From Actinomadura livida (GTDB lineage Bacteria > Actinomycetota > Actinomycetes > Streptosporangiales > Streptosporangiaceae), in assembly GCF_014648675.1 (NCBI RefSeq), contig NZ_BMRO01000002.1, positions 252,550 through 316,549 of the forward strand: a stretch of DNA of 64,000 nucleotides, in the 5' to 3' direction. The position numbers were made by a program, and so were the translations under genes. Shown here one piece after another: positions 19,803-27,124 of this stretch (position 1 is its first letter; the number at the start of each line of letters is the position of its first letter). The notes below the pieces were generated by a model. It saw only the letters and a list, made by a program, of their open reading frames with translations, was not told where the DNA came from and did not search any database.

Positions 19803-20381
19803 TCAGCGGACGCCGCCGATGACGAGGCCGAGGCCGGCGTCGAAGCGGGCGTCCCAGTCGACGGGGCGGTCCGCGCCGTCCTCGCGGGTGTCGCGGACCT
19901 CCAGCGCGGCGTGGCCGATGACGTAGCCGAGCAGGGTGTGCGCCGCGACCGCGGCCGTGTCGTCCGCGACGCCGCCGCGGCGGAGGACCTCCCGCAGCGA
20001 CCCGACGGTGGTGCTGAGCGCGGCGGGGTTGCGGCGGGTGACGAGCAGGGGCAGCACGCCGGCGTGCGCCAGCAGCCGCGCGCGGTAATCGGCCGCCCAG
20101 GCGCGCAGGACGTCCCGCCAGTTCGCGGCCGTCACGCCCGCCGCCTCCGCGGGGCCGGAGGCGACGTGGACCACCAGCCCGTCGAGGAGCTGCTCCTTGC
20201 CGCGGGGGAGGTGGTGGTAGATCGCCATCGCCTCGACCTCGAGCGCGTCGCCGAGCCGGCGCATGGTGAGCCGGCCGAGGCCCTGGCCGTCGACGATCCG
20301 CAGGGCGGCCTCGATGATGCGCTCGGTGGACAGTGGCGTGCGGTGCTGCGCGTTGATGCTGGGCTGCCTGACCATGAGCAT
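19803..20381 (-). CDS. TetR-family transcriptional regulator
   Basis: A 192-residue regulator with an N-terminal TetR helix-turn-helix (residues 16-62: ERIIEAALRIVDGQGLGRLT, then MRRLGDALEVEAMAIYHHL) and a ligand-binding C-terminal domain of the TetR_C type. The start is ATG 20381 or ATG 20375. A TTAC-N3-GTAA dyad stands only 6 bp upstream of the start, overlapping the place of the ribosome binding site, which suggests autorepression. Two further copies of the same element lie at 32767 and 37719. The ligand is unknown. Confidence 0.9.
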   Translation of the reverse strand: MLMVRQPSINAQHRTPLSTERIIEAALRIVDGQGLGRLTMRRLGDALEVEAMAIYHHLPRGKEQLLDGLVVHVASGPAEAAGVTAANWRDVLRAWAADYRARLLAHAGVLPLLVTRRNPAALSTTVGSLREVLRRGGVADDTAAVAAHTLLGYVIGHAALEVRDTREDGADRPVDWDARFDAGLGLVIGGVR

Positions 20382-20386
20382 CGACC

Positions 20387-20397
20387 TTACTGCGTAA
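20387..20397. promoter_or_regulatory. TTAC-N3-GTAA dyad at the tetR start, copy 1
   Basis: TTAC-TGC-GTAA, extended to GACCTTACTGCGTAAAGG. It matches the element at 32767-32777 (GACCTTACTACGTAAAGG) in 17 of 18 bases. The position against the tetR start and the dyad form suggest a TetR operator, which is inferred. Confidence 0.5.
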
Positions 20398-20491
20398 AGG
20401 GCCGGAGCCGGGTGTCCGGCGCCACGACACGCCCGTGGCCCGCGTACCCTGGCCTCGACCTGATGTTGGAGACCGCTGAGGGAGTACCACC

Positions 20492-20908
20492 ATGCCGCTG
20501 GGCCGACGGGTGAGCAAGGACGTCGCGGAGCTGTACGAGGCCGACCGGCGGCTGGCGGACGAGTACGAGGCGCGGCTGGCGGCGGCCGGCGAGGCGGAGC
20601 GGGTGCTGCGGGACGCCCAGGGCGAGGGGGTGCCCGAACCGGAGCTGCGCGAGCTGACGCGCGAGTTCGACAAGGCGCTGACGTCGGTGCTGGCCGCGGC
20701 GGAGGCGGCCGAGCGGGTCGCGATGGGCCCGAAGACGTACGCGACCGACGCGCAGGACGCCAAGACCCGCCGGGCCGCGGAGATCAGCGCCCGCAAGGCC
20801 AAGGCGCGCCCGTCGGTGCGCCCCTGGACGGACGAGGTCGACCGGCTGCGCACGGCCCGCGAGGTGCACCGGTTCGGGTACCGGACCCGGCCGGGCGTCC
20901 TCGCGTGA
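20492..20908 (+). CDS. Hypothetical charged helical protein
   Basis: A 138-residue protein, not recognised. It is strongly charged and alanine-rich with a long predicted helical or coiled-coil stretch (residues 15-80, VAELYEADRRLADEYEARLA onward), then a basic segment and a C-terminal HRFGYRTRPG tail. There is no signal peptide, membrane helix or cysteine. GGGAGT eight bases before ATG 20492 could serve as the ribosome binding site. Codon usage agrees with neighbouring genes, so it is probably real. Confidence 0.6.
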   Translation: MPLGRRVSKDVAELYEADRRLADEYEARLAAAGEAERVLRDAQGEGVPEPELRELTREFDKALTSVLAAAEAAERVAMGPKTYATDAQDAKTRRAAEISARKAKARPSVRPWTDEVDRLRTAREVHRFGYRTRPGVLA

Positions 20909-21086
20909 GCCGCGGGGACGTGTGACGACACAGCGTCACCGGGTGGCACCGGCCACCGAACTCTGAGAGTCTGCCCTCTCGGGGAACGCCGGGGGAGCCC
21001 CGCGCCGCATGTCGCGACACCGCGACGGGCGCGGCCGCGCCCCGGCGGGGAGGGCACACGGTGCTCTGGACGCGGGGGGAAGTCAC

Positions 21087-21827
21087 GTGGAGCGCACGCC
21101 ACCGGACCGGTGCCGCGTTCTCGAGTGCTATCAGGACGGGGTCCGGGCGATCCGGGCGCTGGCGGAGCGGGCCGCCGACTGGGACGCGCCGACGCCGTGC
21201 CCGGACTGGCGGCTGATCGACCTGGCCGGGCATCTGCGCTGCGTCGCGGAGAACTTCCTGGAGTACCTCCAGGACGCGCCCGACAGCAGGCTCGCCACCC
21301 TGTTCGCCCGGGACGCCGCGGCGGCCGTGCTGATCAGGCAGCAGGCGCGGCAGAACGCGGCCGAGCTGGCGGTGCTGCCGCCCGAGCCGGGACCGGCCAG
21401 GATCATGGCGTTCGGGGTGTCGGCCGGGGCCTACGCCGACCTGATGCCCGACATGTGGGACCGGACGCACCTGATCTACCGGGGCACGAAGTACACCGTC
21501 GGCGACCACGCGGGCGCGGCCTGCGTGGAATGGCATCTGCACGCCTGGGACATGGCGCGCGCCATGGGGGAGGCGTACCAGCCGCGCGATCCGGACCTGC
21601 TGGTGTCGGCGTGGCACTGGGGCGTGCCGCACCTGCCGCTGACGCCGGGGGACGCGTGGGAGGCGGTGCTGCGGTCGTCGGGCCGGTCGCCCCGCTGGCC
21701 GGACCCCGCGGAGGGGCCCGGCCGGCCGCGCGGTCGGCGCGCGGGCAGGGCGGCGCAGGCGGCGCGGGGCGTCGTCAGACGCCCACCGGCCGCCCCGGGC
21801 GGGGCCGCAGGTAGACCAGCCAGGTGA
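21087..21827 (+). CDS. DinB/MDMPI-fold protein (mycothiol-dependent maleylpyruvate isomerase-like)
   Basis: A 246-residue protein with an N-terminal DinB four-helix fold: TPCPDWRLIDLAGHL near residue 45 carries the first metal-ligand histidine, and a later VEWHLHAWDMARAMG near 150 carries others. Actinobacterial relatives are mycothiol-dependent isomerases or thiol transferases; the substrate is unknown. GTG 21087 was chosen for GGGGGGA seven bases upstream. The last 18 codons run antisense into narK (53-bp tail overlap) and encode an arginine/proline-rich tail, so the true C-terminus may be shorter in ancestry. Confidence 0.75.
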   Translation: MERTPPDRCRVLECYQDGVRAIRALAERAADWDAPTPCPDWRLIDLAGHLRCVAENFLEYLQDAPDSRLATLFARDAAAAVLIRQQARQNAAELAVLPPEPGPARIMAFGVSAGAYADLMPDMWDRTHLIYRGTKYTVGDHAGAACVEWHLHAWDMARAMGEAYQPRDPDLLVSAWHWGVPHLPLTPGDAWEAVLRSSGRSPRWPDPAEGPGRPRGRRAGRAAQAARGVVRRPPAAPGGAAGRPAR

Positions 21828-23148
21828 TGACGCAGCACACGGCGTAGAAGGCGATGAAGGCCAGGTACGCGCCGTCGCCGGTCCCGTAGGCGAGGAACGA
21901 CTGGCGGAAGGCGACGTTGACCAGGACGCCGCCGAACGCGCCGACGGCGCCCGCGATGCCGATGAGCGCGCCGGAGAGCCTGCGGGCCTCGTGCTCGGCG
22001 GCCCGCGGGTCGCCGCCGTCCGCGACGGCGCGCCCGGCCTTCGCGCGGAAGATCGCGGGGATCATCTTGTAGGTCGAGCCGTTGCCGGCGCCGCTGAAGG
22101 CGAACAGCAGGACGAAGCCGGTGAGGAACAGCGCCAGCGACCCCTGCAGCGAGGCGGTCAGCACCAGGCCCGCCGAGGCGGCCATCGCGACGAACGTCCA
22201 GAAGGTGACCGCGGCGCCGCCGAGCCTGTCGGCGAGCCATCCTCCGGCGGGGCGGGTGAGGGAGCCGAGCGCCGGGCCGAGGAACGTCAGGCCGGCGGCC
22301 TTGACGGGGGTGTCGAAGTCGGAGGCGAACTGCACCTGCAGGACCTGCCCGAACGCGAAGCCGAACCCGATGAACGACCCGAAGGTGCCGATGTAGAGGA
22401 CGGACATGATCCAGGTGTGGGCGTCCCGGCAGGCGTCGCGCATGGCCCGGCGGTCGTTGCGGACCTGCGTGAGGTTGTCCATGTAGAGCGCGGAGGTGAG
22501 GGCGGCGAGGACGATGAGGGGGATGTAGACGCCGGCGACGAGCCCGGGGTGGTCCTTGCCCGCGGTGGCGAGGACCATGAGCCCGACGAGCTGGACGACG
22601 GCGACGCCGAGGTTGCCGCCGCCCGCGTTGATGCCGAGCGCCCGGCCCTTGAGCCGCTGCGGGTAGAACGCGTTGATGTTGGCCATCGAGGACGCGAAGT
22701 TCCCGCCGCCGACGCCGGCGGCGGCCGCCAGGATCAGCAGCGTGGTGTAGGAGACGCCGGGCCGGATGAGGAACGCGGCGGCGACGGCGGGCACGAGCAG
22801 CAGCGCCGCGCTGAACACCGTCCAGTTGCGTCCGCCGAACCGGGCGACGGCGAGGGTGTAGGGGATCCGCAGCGCGGAGCCGATGAGCGCCGGGACGGCG
22901 GTGAGGGTGAACTTGCCGGCCGGGTCGATGCCGTAGGCCGGTCCGAGGAACAGCACCAGCACCGACCACAGCGTCCACACCGAGAACCCGATGTGCTCGG
23001 CGAAGATCGAGAAGGCGAGGTTGCGGCGGGCGACGCGGGCGCCGCCGTCCGCCCAGAAGGCGGGGTCCTCGGGCCGCCAGTCGCCGATCCGGCGGCCCTT
23101 CGGCGGGCGGCCGCGGTCGCCGCGGGCGGCTGGGGTGGTGACGGTCAT
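21775..23148 (-). CDS. narK: Nitrate/nitrite MFS transporter
   Basis: A 457-residue major facilitator protein with about twelve membrane helices. The nitrate signature motifs are present: GVGGGNFASSMANINAFYP in helix 5 and FSGAGNGSTYKMIPAIF in helix 11. It brings nitrate into the cell (or exports nitrite). It belongs with the nitrate reductase and nirD genes 1.3-3.6 kb away. ATG 23148 was chosen because AAGGGAGAAG stands 8 bases upstream. A degenerate copy of the four-block operator found before nasA and nirD lies 48 bp upstream in the right orientation, so joint nitrogen control is likely. Confidence 0.93.
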   Translation of the reverse strand: MTVTTPAARGDRGRPPKGRRIGDWRPEDPAFWADGGARVARRNLAFSIFAEHIGFSVWTLWSVLVLFLGPAYGIDPAGKFTLTAVPALIGSALRIPYTLAVARFGGRNWTVFSAALLLVPAVAAAFLIRPGVSYTTLLILAAAAGVGGGNFASSMANINAFYPQRLKGRALGINAGGGNLGVAVVQLVGLMVLATAGKDHPGLVAGVYIPLIVLAALTSALYMDNLTQVRNDRRAMRDACRDAHTWIMSVLYIGTFGSFIGFGFAFGQVLQVQFASDFDTPVKAAGLTFLGPALGSLTRPAGGWLADRLGGAAVTFWTFVAMAASAGLVLTASLQGSLALFLTGFVLLFAFSGAGNGSTYKMIPAIFRAKAGRAVADGGDPRAAEHEARRLSGALIGIAGAVGAFGGVLVNVAFRQSFLAYGTGDGAYLAFIAFYAVCCVITWLVYLRPRPGRPVGV

Positions 23149-23195
23149 CGCTTCTCCCTTGGGTCGCTGAGCGGGCACGACCGTAGGAGCGCGGG

Positions 23196-23233
23196 GTTTC
23201 ACCGCCGTGTGAACGGTCATACGGACCGGATAA
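23196..23233 (-). promoter_or_regulatory. GlnR-type operator before narK (degenerate)
   Basis: On the minus strand: TTATC-n6-GTATG-n6-CACAC-n6-GAAAC, with strict 11-bp spacing. Blocks 1 and 4 agree with the nasA and nirD copies (4 of 5 and 5 of 5), and blocks 2 and 3 partly. The Streptomyces GlnR consensus is gTnAC-n6-GaAAC repeated with the same period. Confidence 0.5.
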
Positions 23234-23337
23234 CTCCGCCGCACAGCGCCTCTCCGCCGGCTGTGAGGCGGGTTTGCCCGGGCGCGCCCGGGAAGGATGG
23301 AGACCGCGACGCGGCGGGGGGACTGGAGACGTGAACG

Positions 23338-23586
23338 ATGGCGATGTGCGAGGTCTGCGGCAACGACTACGCGATGGCCTTCGAGGTGCACGCGCAGGGC
23401 GAGGTCCACACGTTCGACTCGTTCGAGTGCGCGATCACCCGGATGGCGCCGGTCTGCGAGCACTGCCAGTGCCGGATCATCGGGCACGGCGTGGACGTGG
23501 ACGGCCACTTCTACTGCTGCGCGCACTGCGCCCGCGCCGCCGATCCGGAGCGCGGACGGCAGGCCAAGGACGCGGTGCTCGCCTGA
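23338..23586 (+). CDS. Small cysteine-rich protein, metallothionein/zinc-finger-like
   Basis: An 82-residue protein with nine cysteines. The N-terminal MAMCEVCGNDYAMAFEVH half has CxxC; the C-terminal half reads CEHCQCRIIGHGVDVDG then FYCCAHCARAA. The latter resembles the SmtA-type bacterial metallothionein pattern (CxCxV..VDGKxYCxxxCA), and the whole is a small family common in actinobacteria, usually left as hypothetical. It probably binds zinc or another soft metal; the role is unknown. ATG 23338 is followed two codons later by a second ATG. It converges on the Nudix gene over a 12-bp-stem hairpin. Confidence 0.7.
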   Translation: MAMCEVCGNDYAMAFEVHAQGEVHTFDSFECAITRMAPVCEHCQCRIIGHGVDVDGHFYCCAHCARAADPERGRQAKDAVLA

Positions 23587-23644
23587 GGGGCGCGGTACCG
23601 GCCTGAGTGAAGGAGCCGGAGCCGGGCCGGGGACGTTCGCCCGG

Positions 23645-23671
23645 CCCGGCGGGCGGGCGCCGCCCGCCGGG
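23645..23671. terminator. Bidirectional hairpin between convergent genes
   Basis: CCCGGCGGGCGG / CCGCCCGCCGGG is a perfect 12-bp stem with a GCG loop between the cysteine-rich gene and the Nudix gene. There is no T-run, but its position and strength suggest a shared terminator. Confidence 0.55.
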
Positions 23672-23679
23672 TGGGCCGG

Positions 23680-24174
23680 TCAGCCGAGCGCGGCGCCGAA
23701 CGGCTGCTCGCGGCCGTCCTCCAGGTAGACGGCGCGGCCCGCCGCCATGGCCCGCAGGCTGGGGTCCATCCGGCGCGCCACGTGCGGGGGCGCCAGCTCG
23801 GGGATCTTCTCCGGGGCGACGAGGATGTGGTCGGACAGCTCCTCGGGCGGCAGCCGGATCCTGGCGATCTCCTCGCCGGTGATCGTGCCGCCGAACACGA
23901 ACACGTTGACCGAGTCGACGCCGTCGGCGCGCGGGGAGCCCCAGTCGACGCAGGCGAGGCCGTCCAGCCGGGGAACGAGCCCGAGTTCCTCCATGCACTC
24001 GCGGACGCAGGCCGACAGGGGGGACTCGTCGGCCTCGATGACGCCGCCGGGAAGGTACCAGCCTTCGCTGTAGGTGGGCTTGACCAGCAGGACCCGCCCG
24101 AGGTCGTCCAGGAGGAGCGCCGCCGCGGCGCCGCGGGAGCGCGGCAGTGAGGCGTAGTAAGCAAGGTCGGGCAT
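23680..24174 (-). CDS. Nudix hydrolase
   Basis: A 164-residue protein with a complete Nudix box, starting GGVIEADESPLSACV and ending REcMEELGL (GX5EX7REUXEEXGU), near residues 43-66. Nudix enzymes hydrolyse nucleoside diphosphates linked to another group using Mg on the REUXEE glutamates; the substrate here cannot be told. It is divergent from the nitrate reductase gene, with a 268-bp gap that also contains a GlnR-type operator facing the reductase. There is no obvious link to nitrogen metabolism. Confidence 0.9.
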   Translation of the reverse strand: MPDLAYYASLPRSRGAAAALLLDDLGRVLLVKPTYSEGWYLPGGVIEADESPLSACVRECMEELGLVPRLDGLACVDWGSPRADGVDSVNVFVFGGTITGEEIARIRLPPEELSDHILVAPEKIPELAPPHVARRMDPSLRAMAAGRAVYLEDGREQPFGAALG

Positions 24175-24381
24175 GTACCGAGGTTAGGCGTGATCATCGC
24201 GGTGCCGCCGGGGCGGGGCGGCGGCCGGGGCCGCTTCCGTGTGGAAGATCACCGCGCCGCCGTGAATCCGTTCGAGAACCGGGTGAACGGCGACGAAACG
24301 GCCATGACCGGGGTCGACAACGCTTGACACGAGCTCGTCAAGGCCGTCCGGCCCCGGGTGGACGCGCGCCGTGAAGCGCAA

Positions 24382-24419
24382 TTAACGCCGGGGTCACACC
24401 GGGGACCCGCGCGCGAAAC
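24382..24419 (+). promoter_or_regulatory. GlnR-type operator before nasA
   Basis: TTAAC-n6-GTCAC-n6-GACCC-n6-GAAAC with exact 11-bp spacing, 23 bases before the nitrate reductase start. The first, second and fourth blocks fit the gTnAC/GaAAC halves of the GlnR consensus. The same string with one base change (GTGAC) is before nirD. Confidence 0.65.
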
Positions 24420-24442
24420 GGCGCACGCCGAGTCTCGGGCGC

Positions 24443-26542
24443 ATGATGGGGACTCCTGCGCACTGTCCGTACTGCGCCCTGCAATGCGGCATGACCCTGA
24501 CCCGGGACGCGACGGGCACGGGCGGGACCGCGGTCCGGGTGACGCCGCGCGACGACGTGCCCGCCAACCGCGGCGGGCTGTGCCAGAAGGGCTGGACGGC
24601 CGCGGAACTGCTCACCGTCCCGGACCGGCTGACCACGCCCCTGATGCGCGCCCGCCGCGACGCGCCGCTGGAGCCCTGCACGTGGGACGAGGCGCTCGAC
24701 CGCGTCACGGCGGAGGCCGGGCGGCTGCGGGCGCTGCACGGCCCGGACGCCGTCGCGGTGTTCGGCGGCGGCGGGCTGACCAACGAGAAGGCGTACCAGC
24801 TGGGAAGGTTCGCCCGGATCGCGCTCGGCACCTCGCAGATCGACTACAACGGCCGCTTCTGCATGTCGTCGGCCGCGGCGGCGTCCGGCCGGGCGTTCGG
24901 CATGGACCGGGGGCTGCCCGGCCCGGTCACGGACCTGGCCGCGTCGGGCGCCGTGCTGCTCGCCGGGGGCAACGTCGCCGAGACGATGCCGCCGTTCATG
25001 CGGCACCTGACCGAGATGCGCGACGGCGGCGGCGCGCTCATCGTCGTGGACCCGCGGCGCACCGCCACGGCCCGCCGGGCCGACCTGCACCTGCAGCCCG
25101 CGCCCGGCACCGACATCGCCCTCGCCAACGGGCTGCTGCACCTGGTGATCGCCGAGGGCCTGGCCGACGAGGAGTACATCGCGGCCCGGACCACCGGGTT
25201 CGACGCCGTCCGGACGGTCGTGAACGGATACTGGCCCGGCCGGGTCGAGCGGATCACCGGGGTGCCCGTCCCGCTGATGCGCGAGGCCGTCCGGCTGCTG
25301 GGCCGCGCGTCCCGCGCCCACGTCCTGACCGCGCGGGGCGCCGAGCAGCACGCCCGCGGCACCGACATGGCCGGCTCCTTCATCAACCTGGCGCTCGCGC
25401 TCGGGCTGCCCGGCCGCGCGGGCTCCGGCTACGGGTGCCTGACCGGGCAGGGCAACGGGCAGGGCGGCCGCGAGCACGGGCAGAAGGCCGACCAGCTTCC
25501 CGGCTACCGCCGGATCGACGACCCGGCGGCGCGCGCCCACGTCGCGGAGGTGTGGGGCGTCGACCCGGACGACCTGCCGGGGCCGGGGCGCTCGGCGTAC
25601 GAGCTGCTGTCGGCGCTCGGCACTGAAGGGGGGCCGCGGGCGCTGCTGCTCTTCGGCTCCAACCCGGTGGTGTCGGCCCCGCGCGCCGCGGCCGTGCAGG
25701 ACCGGCTCGACGCCCTCGACCTGCTGGTGGTGGCCGACTTCGTGCCGTCGGAGACCGCGCGGCGCGCCGACGTGGTGCTGCCGGCGGCGCAGTGGGCCGA
25801 GGAGTCCGGGACGATGACGAACCTGGAGGGGCGGGTCCTGCGGCGGCGCCGGGCCGTCCCGCCGCCGGACGGCGTCCGCACCGACCTGGAGATCATCGCC
25901 GCGCTCGCCGGCCGGCTCGGGGCGCCGGGGAAGTGGAGCACCGACCCGGCGGAGGTGTTCGGCGAGCTGCGCCGCGCCAGCGCGGGCGGCACCGCCGACT
26001 ACTCCGGCATCACCTACGAGCGGATCGAGGCGGAGGGCGGGGTGTTCTGGCCCTGCCCCGCGGAGGACCACCCCGGCACCCCGCGGCCCTACCTCGACCG
26101 CTTCCCCACACCGGACGGGCGCGCCCGGTTCGTCCCCGCCGAGCACCGGGGCGCCGACGAGGACGTGGACGCCGACTACCCCGTCTACCTGACCACCGGG
26201 CGCGTCCTGGCGCAGTACCAGTCCGGCGCGCAGACCAGGCGCGTCGCGGCGCTGACCGAGGCCGCTCCGGAGCCGTTCGCCGAGCTGCATCCCGACCTCG
26301 CCGGGCGGCTCGGCATCGAGGACGGGGCCCGGGTCCGGGTGGCGAGCCGCCGCGGGGCCGTGACCGTCCGGGCGCGGCTCACCGCCGACATCCGGCACGA
26401 CACGGTGTTCATCCCGTTCCACTGGGCGGGGGAGGGCCGCGCGAACCTGCTGACCAACCCCGCCCTGGACCCCGTGTCGCGGATGCCGGAGTTCAAGGTA
26501 TGCGCCGTCCGGCTGGAGCCCGAGGTCCCCCCGGCGGCGTGA
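24443..26542 (+). CDS. nasA: Assimilatory nitrate reductase, molybdopterin catalytic subunit
   Basis: A 699-residue molybdopterin oxidoreductase. The N-terminus has the 4Fe-4S ligands (CPYCALQCGM, residues 8-17, then GGLCQKGW near 46-53), followed by the bis-MGD core and the C-terminal molydopterin-binding domain (about 575-690, VYLTTGRVLAQYQSG). It has no Tat signal, so it is cytoplasmic and reduces nitrate to nitrite for nitrogen assimilation. Size and the G-L-C-x-K-G pattern fit the NasA/NarB group. The electron donor subunit is not obvious nearby. A GlnR-type operator lies 23 bp upstream; the ribosome binding site is weak. Confidence 0.9.
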   Translation: MMGTPAHCPYCALQCGMTLTRDATGTGGTAVRVTPRDDVPANRGGLCQKGWTAAELLTVPDRLTTPLMRARRDAPLEPCTWDEALDRVTAEAGRLRALHGPDAVAVFGGGGLTNEKAYQLGRFARIALGTSQIDYNGRFCMSSAAAASGRAFGMDRGLPGPVTDLAASGAVLLAGGNVAETMPPFMRHLTEMRDGGGALIVVDPRRTATARRADLHLQPAPGTDIALANGLLHLVIAEGLADEEYIAARTTGFDAVRTVVNGYWPGRVERITGVPVPLMREAVRLLGRASRAHVLTARGAEQHARGTDMAGSFINLALALGLPGRAGSGYGCLTGQGNGQGGREHGQKADQLPGYRRIDDPAARAHVAEVWGVDPDDLPGPGRSAYELLSALGTEGGPRALLLFGSNPVVSAPRAAAVQDRLDALDLLVVADFVPSETARRADVVLPAAQWAEESGTMTNLEGRVLRRRRAVPPPDGVRTDLEIIAALAGRLGAPGKWSTDPAEVFGELRRASAGGTADYSGITYERIEAEGGVFWPCPAEDHPGTPRPYLDRFPTPDGRARFVPAEHRGADEDVDADYPVYLTTGRVLAQYQSGAQTRRVAALTEAAPEPFAELHPDLAGRLGIEDGARVRVASRRGAVTVRARLTADIRHDTVFIPFHWAGEGRANLLTNPALDPVSRMPEFKVCAVRLEPEVPPAA

Positions 26543-26549
26543 GCGCCTT

Positions 26550-26587
26550 TTAACACGCCGGTGACAATGGGGACCCAATCGCGAAAC
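26550..26587 (+). promoter_or_regulatory. GlnR-type operator before nirD
   Basis: TTAAC-n6-GTGAC-n6-GACCC-n6-GAAAC, almost identical to the copy before nasA including flanks (GGGACCC, CGCGAAACGGC and GCCGAG are shared). It begins 8 bp after the nasA stop and ends 132 bp before the nirD start, so nirD and the genes after it probably have their own nitrogen-controlled promoter. Confidence 0.65.
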
Positions 26588-26719
26588 GGCTCCTGCCGAG
26601 GATCAGTCCATGAACGCCGGGGCCGCGCGACGGGACCCACTGGCCACGACACTCGGTACCGCCGCCGGGCCGAGTCGCGGGGCGCCGGCGACCAGGACCC
26701 GCCAGGAGGTTGCCGCGCG

Positions 26720-27124
26720 ATGACCACGACACCCGAAGCGACGATCACGAGGGGCACGGCCGCCCGGCCCGCAGCCGGGCCCGGGCTCCGCTGGTCCGAC
26801 ATCTGCTCCTACGCCGAGCTGACTCCCGAGCGCGGCGCGTGCGCGATGGTCGACGGGACGCAGGTGGCGGTCTTCCGCACCTTCGACGGCGCCGTGTACG
26901 CGCTGTCGAACCTGGACCCCTTCAGCGGCGCCCACGTGCTGTCGCGGGGGATCCTCGGCACCCGCGACGGCGCGCCGACCGTCGCCTCCCCCATGTACAA
27001 GCAGGTGTTCGACCTGCGGACCGGGGCGTGCCTGGACGATCCGAGGGTGGCCGTCCCGGCCTTCCCGGTCCGCCGCGCGGGCGACCGGGTGGAGGTGGCG
27101 CTCCCCGATGAGCACCGGCAATGA
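26720..27124 (+). CDS. nirD: Nitrite reductase small subunit
   Basis: A 134-residue Rieske-fold protein of the NirD type. NLDPFSGAHVLSRGILGTRD and VASPMYKQVFDL are diagnostic. As usual for NirD, the Rieske Cys/His iron ligands are missing. It supports the siroheme-containing NirB that reduces nitrite to ammonium in the cytoplasm, but no nirB is in the window. AGGAGG 11 bases upstream sets ATG 26720. Its last 17 bases overlap the next gene, which indicates coupling with the NnaR-like regulator. Confidence 0.92.
   Translation: MTTTPEATITRGTAARPAAGPGLRWSDICSYAELTPERGACAMVDGTQVAVFRTFDGAVYALSNLDPFSGAHVLSRGILGTRDGAPTVASPMYKQVFDLRTGACLDDPRVAVPAFPVRRAGDRVEVALPDEHRQ

Noticed and set aside
24324..24341. 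TTGAC-N8-GTCAA inverted repeat between the Nudix and nasA genes
   Set aside because: Arms of only five bases and no second copy in the window; the GlnR-type operator explains nasA control better.
24338..26578. 746-codon open frame opposite nasA
   Set aside because: Low-complexity shadow; nasA carries the Fe-S and molybdopterin motifs.
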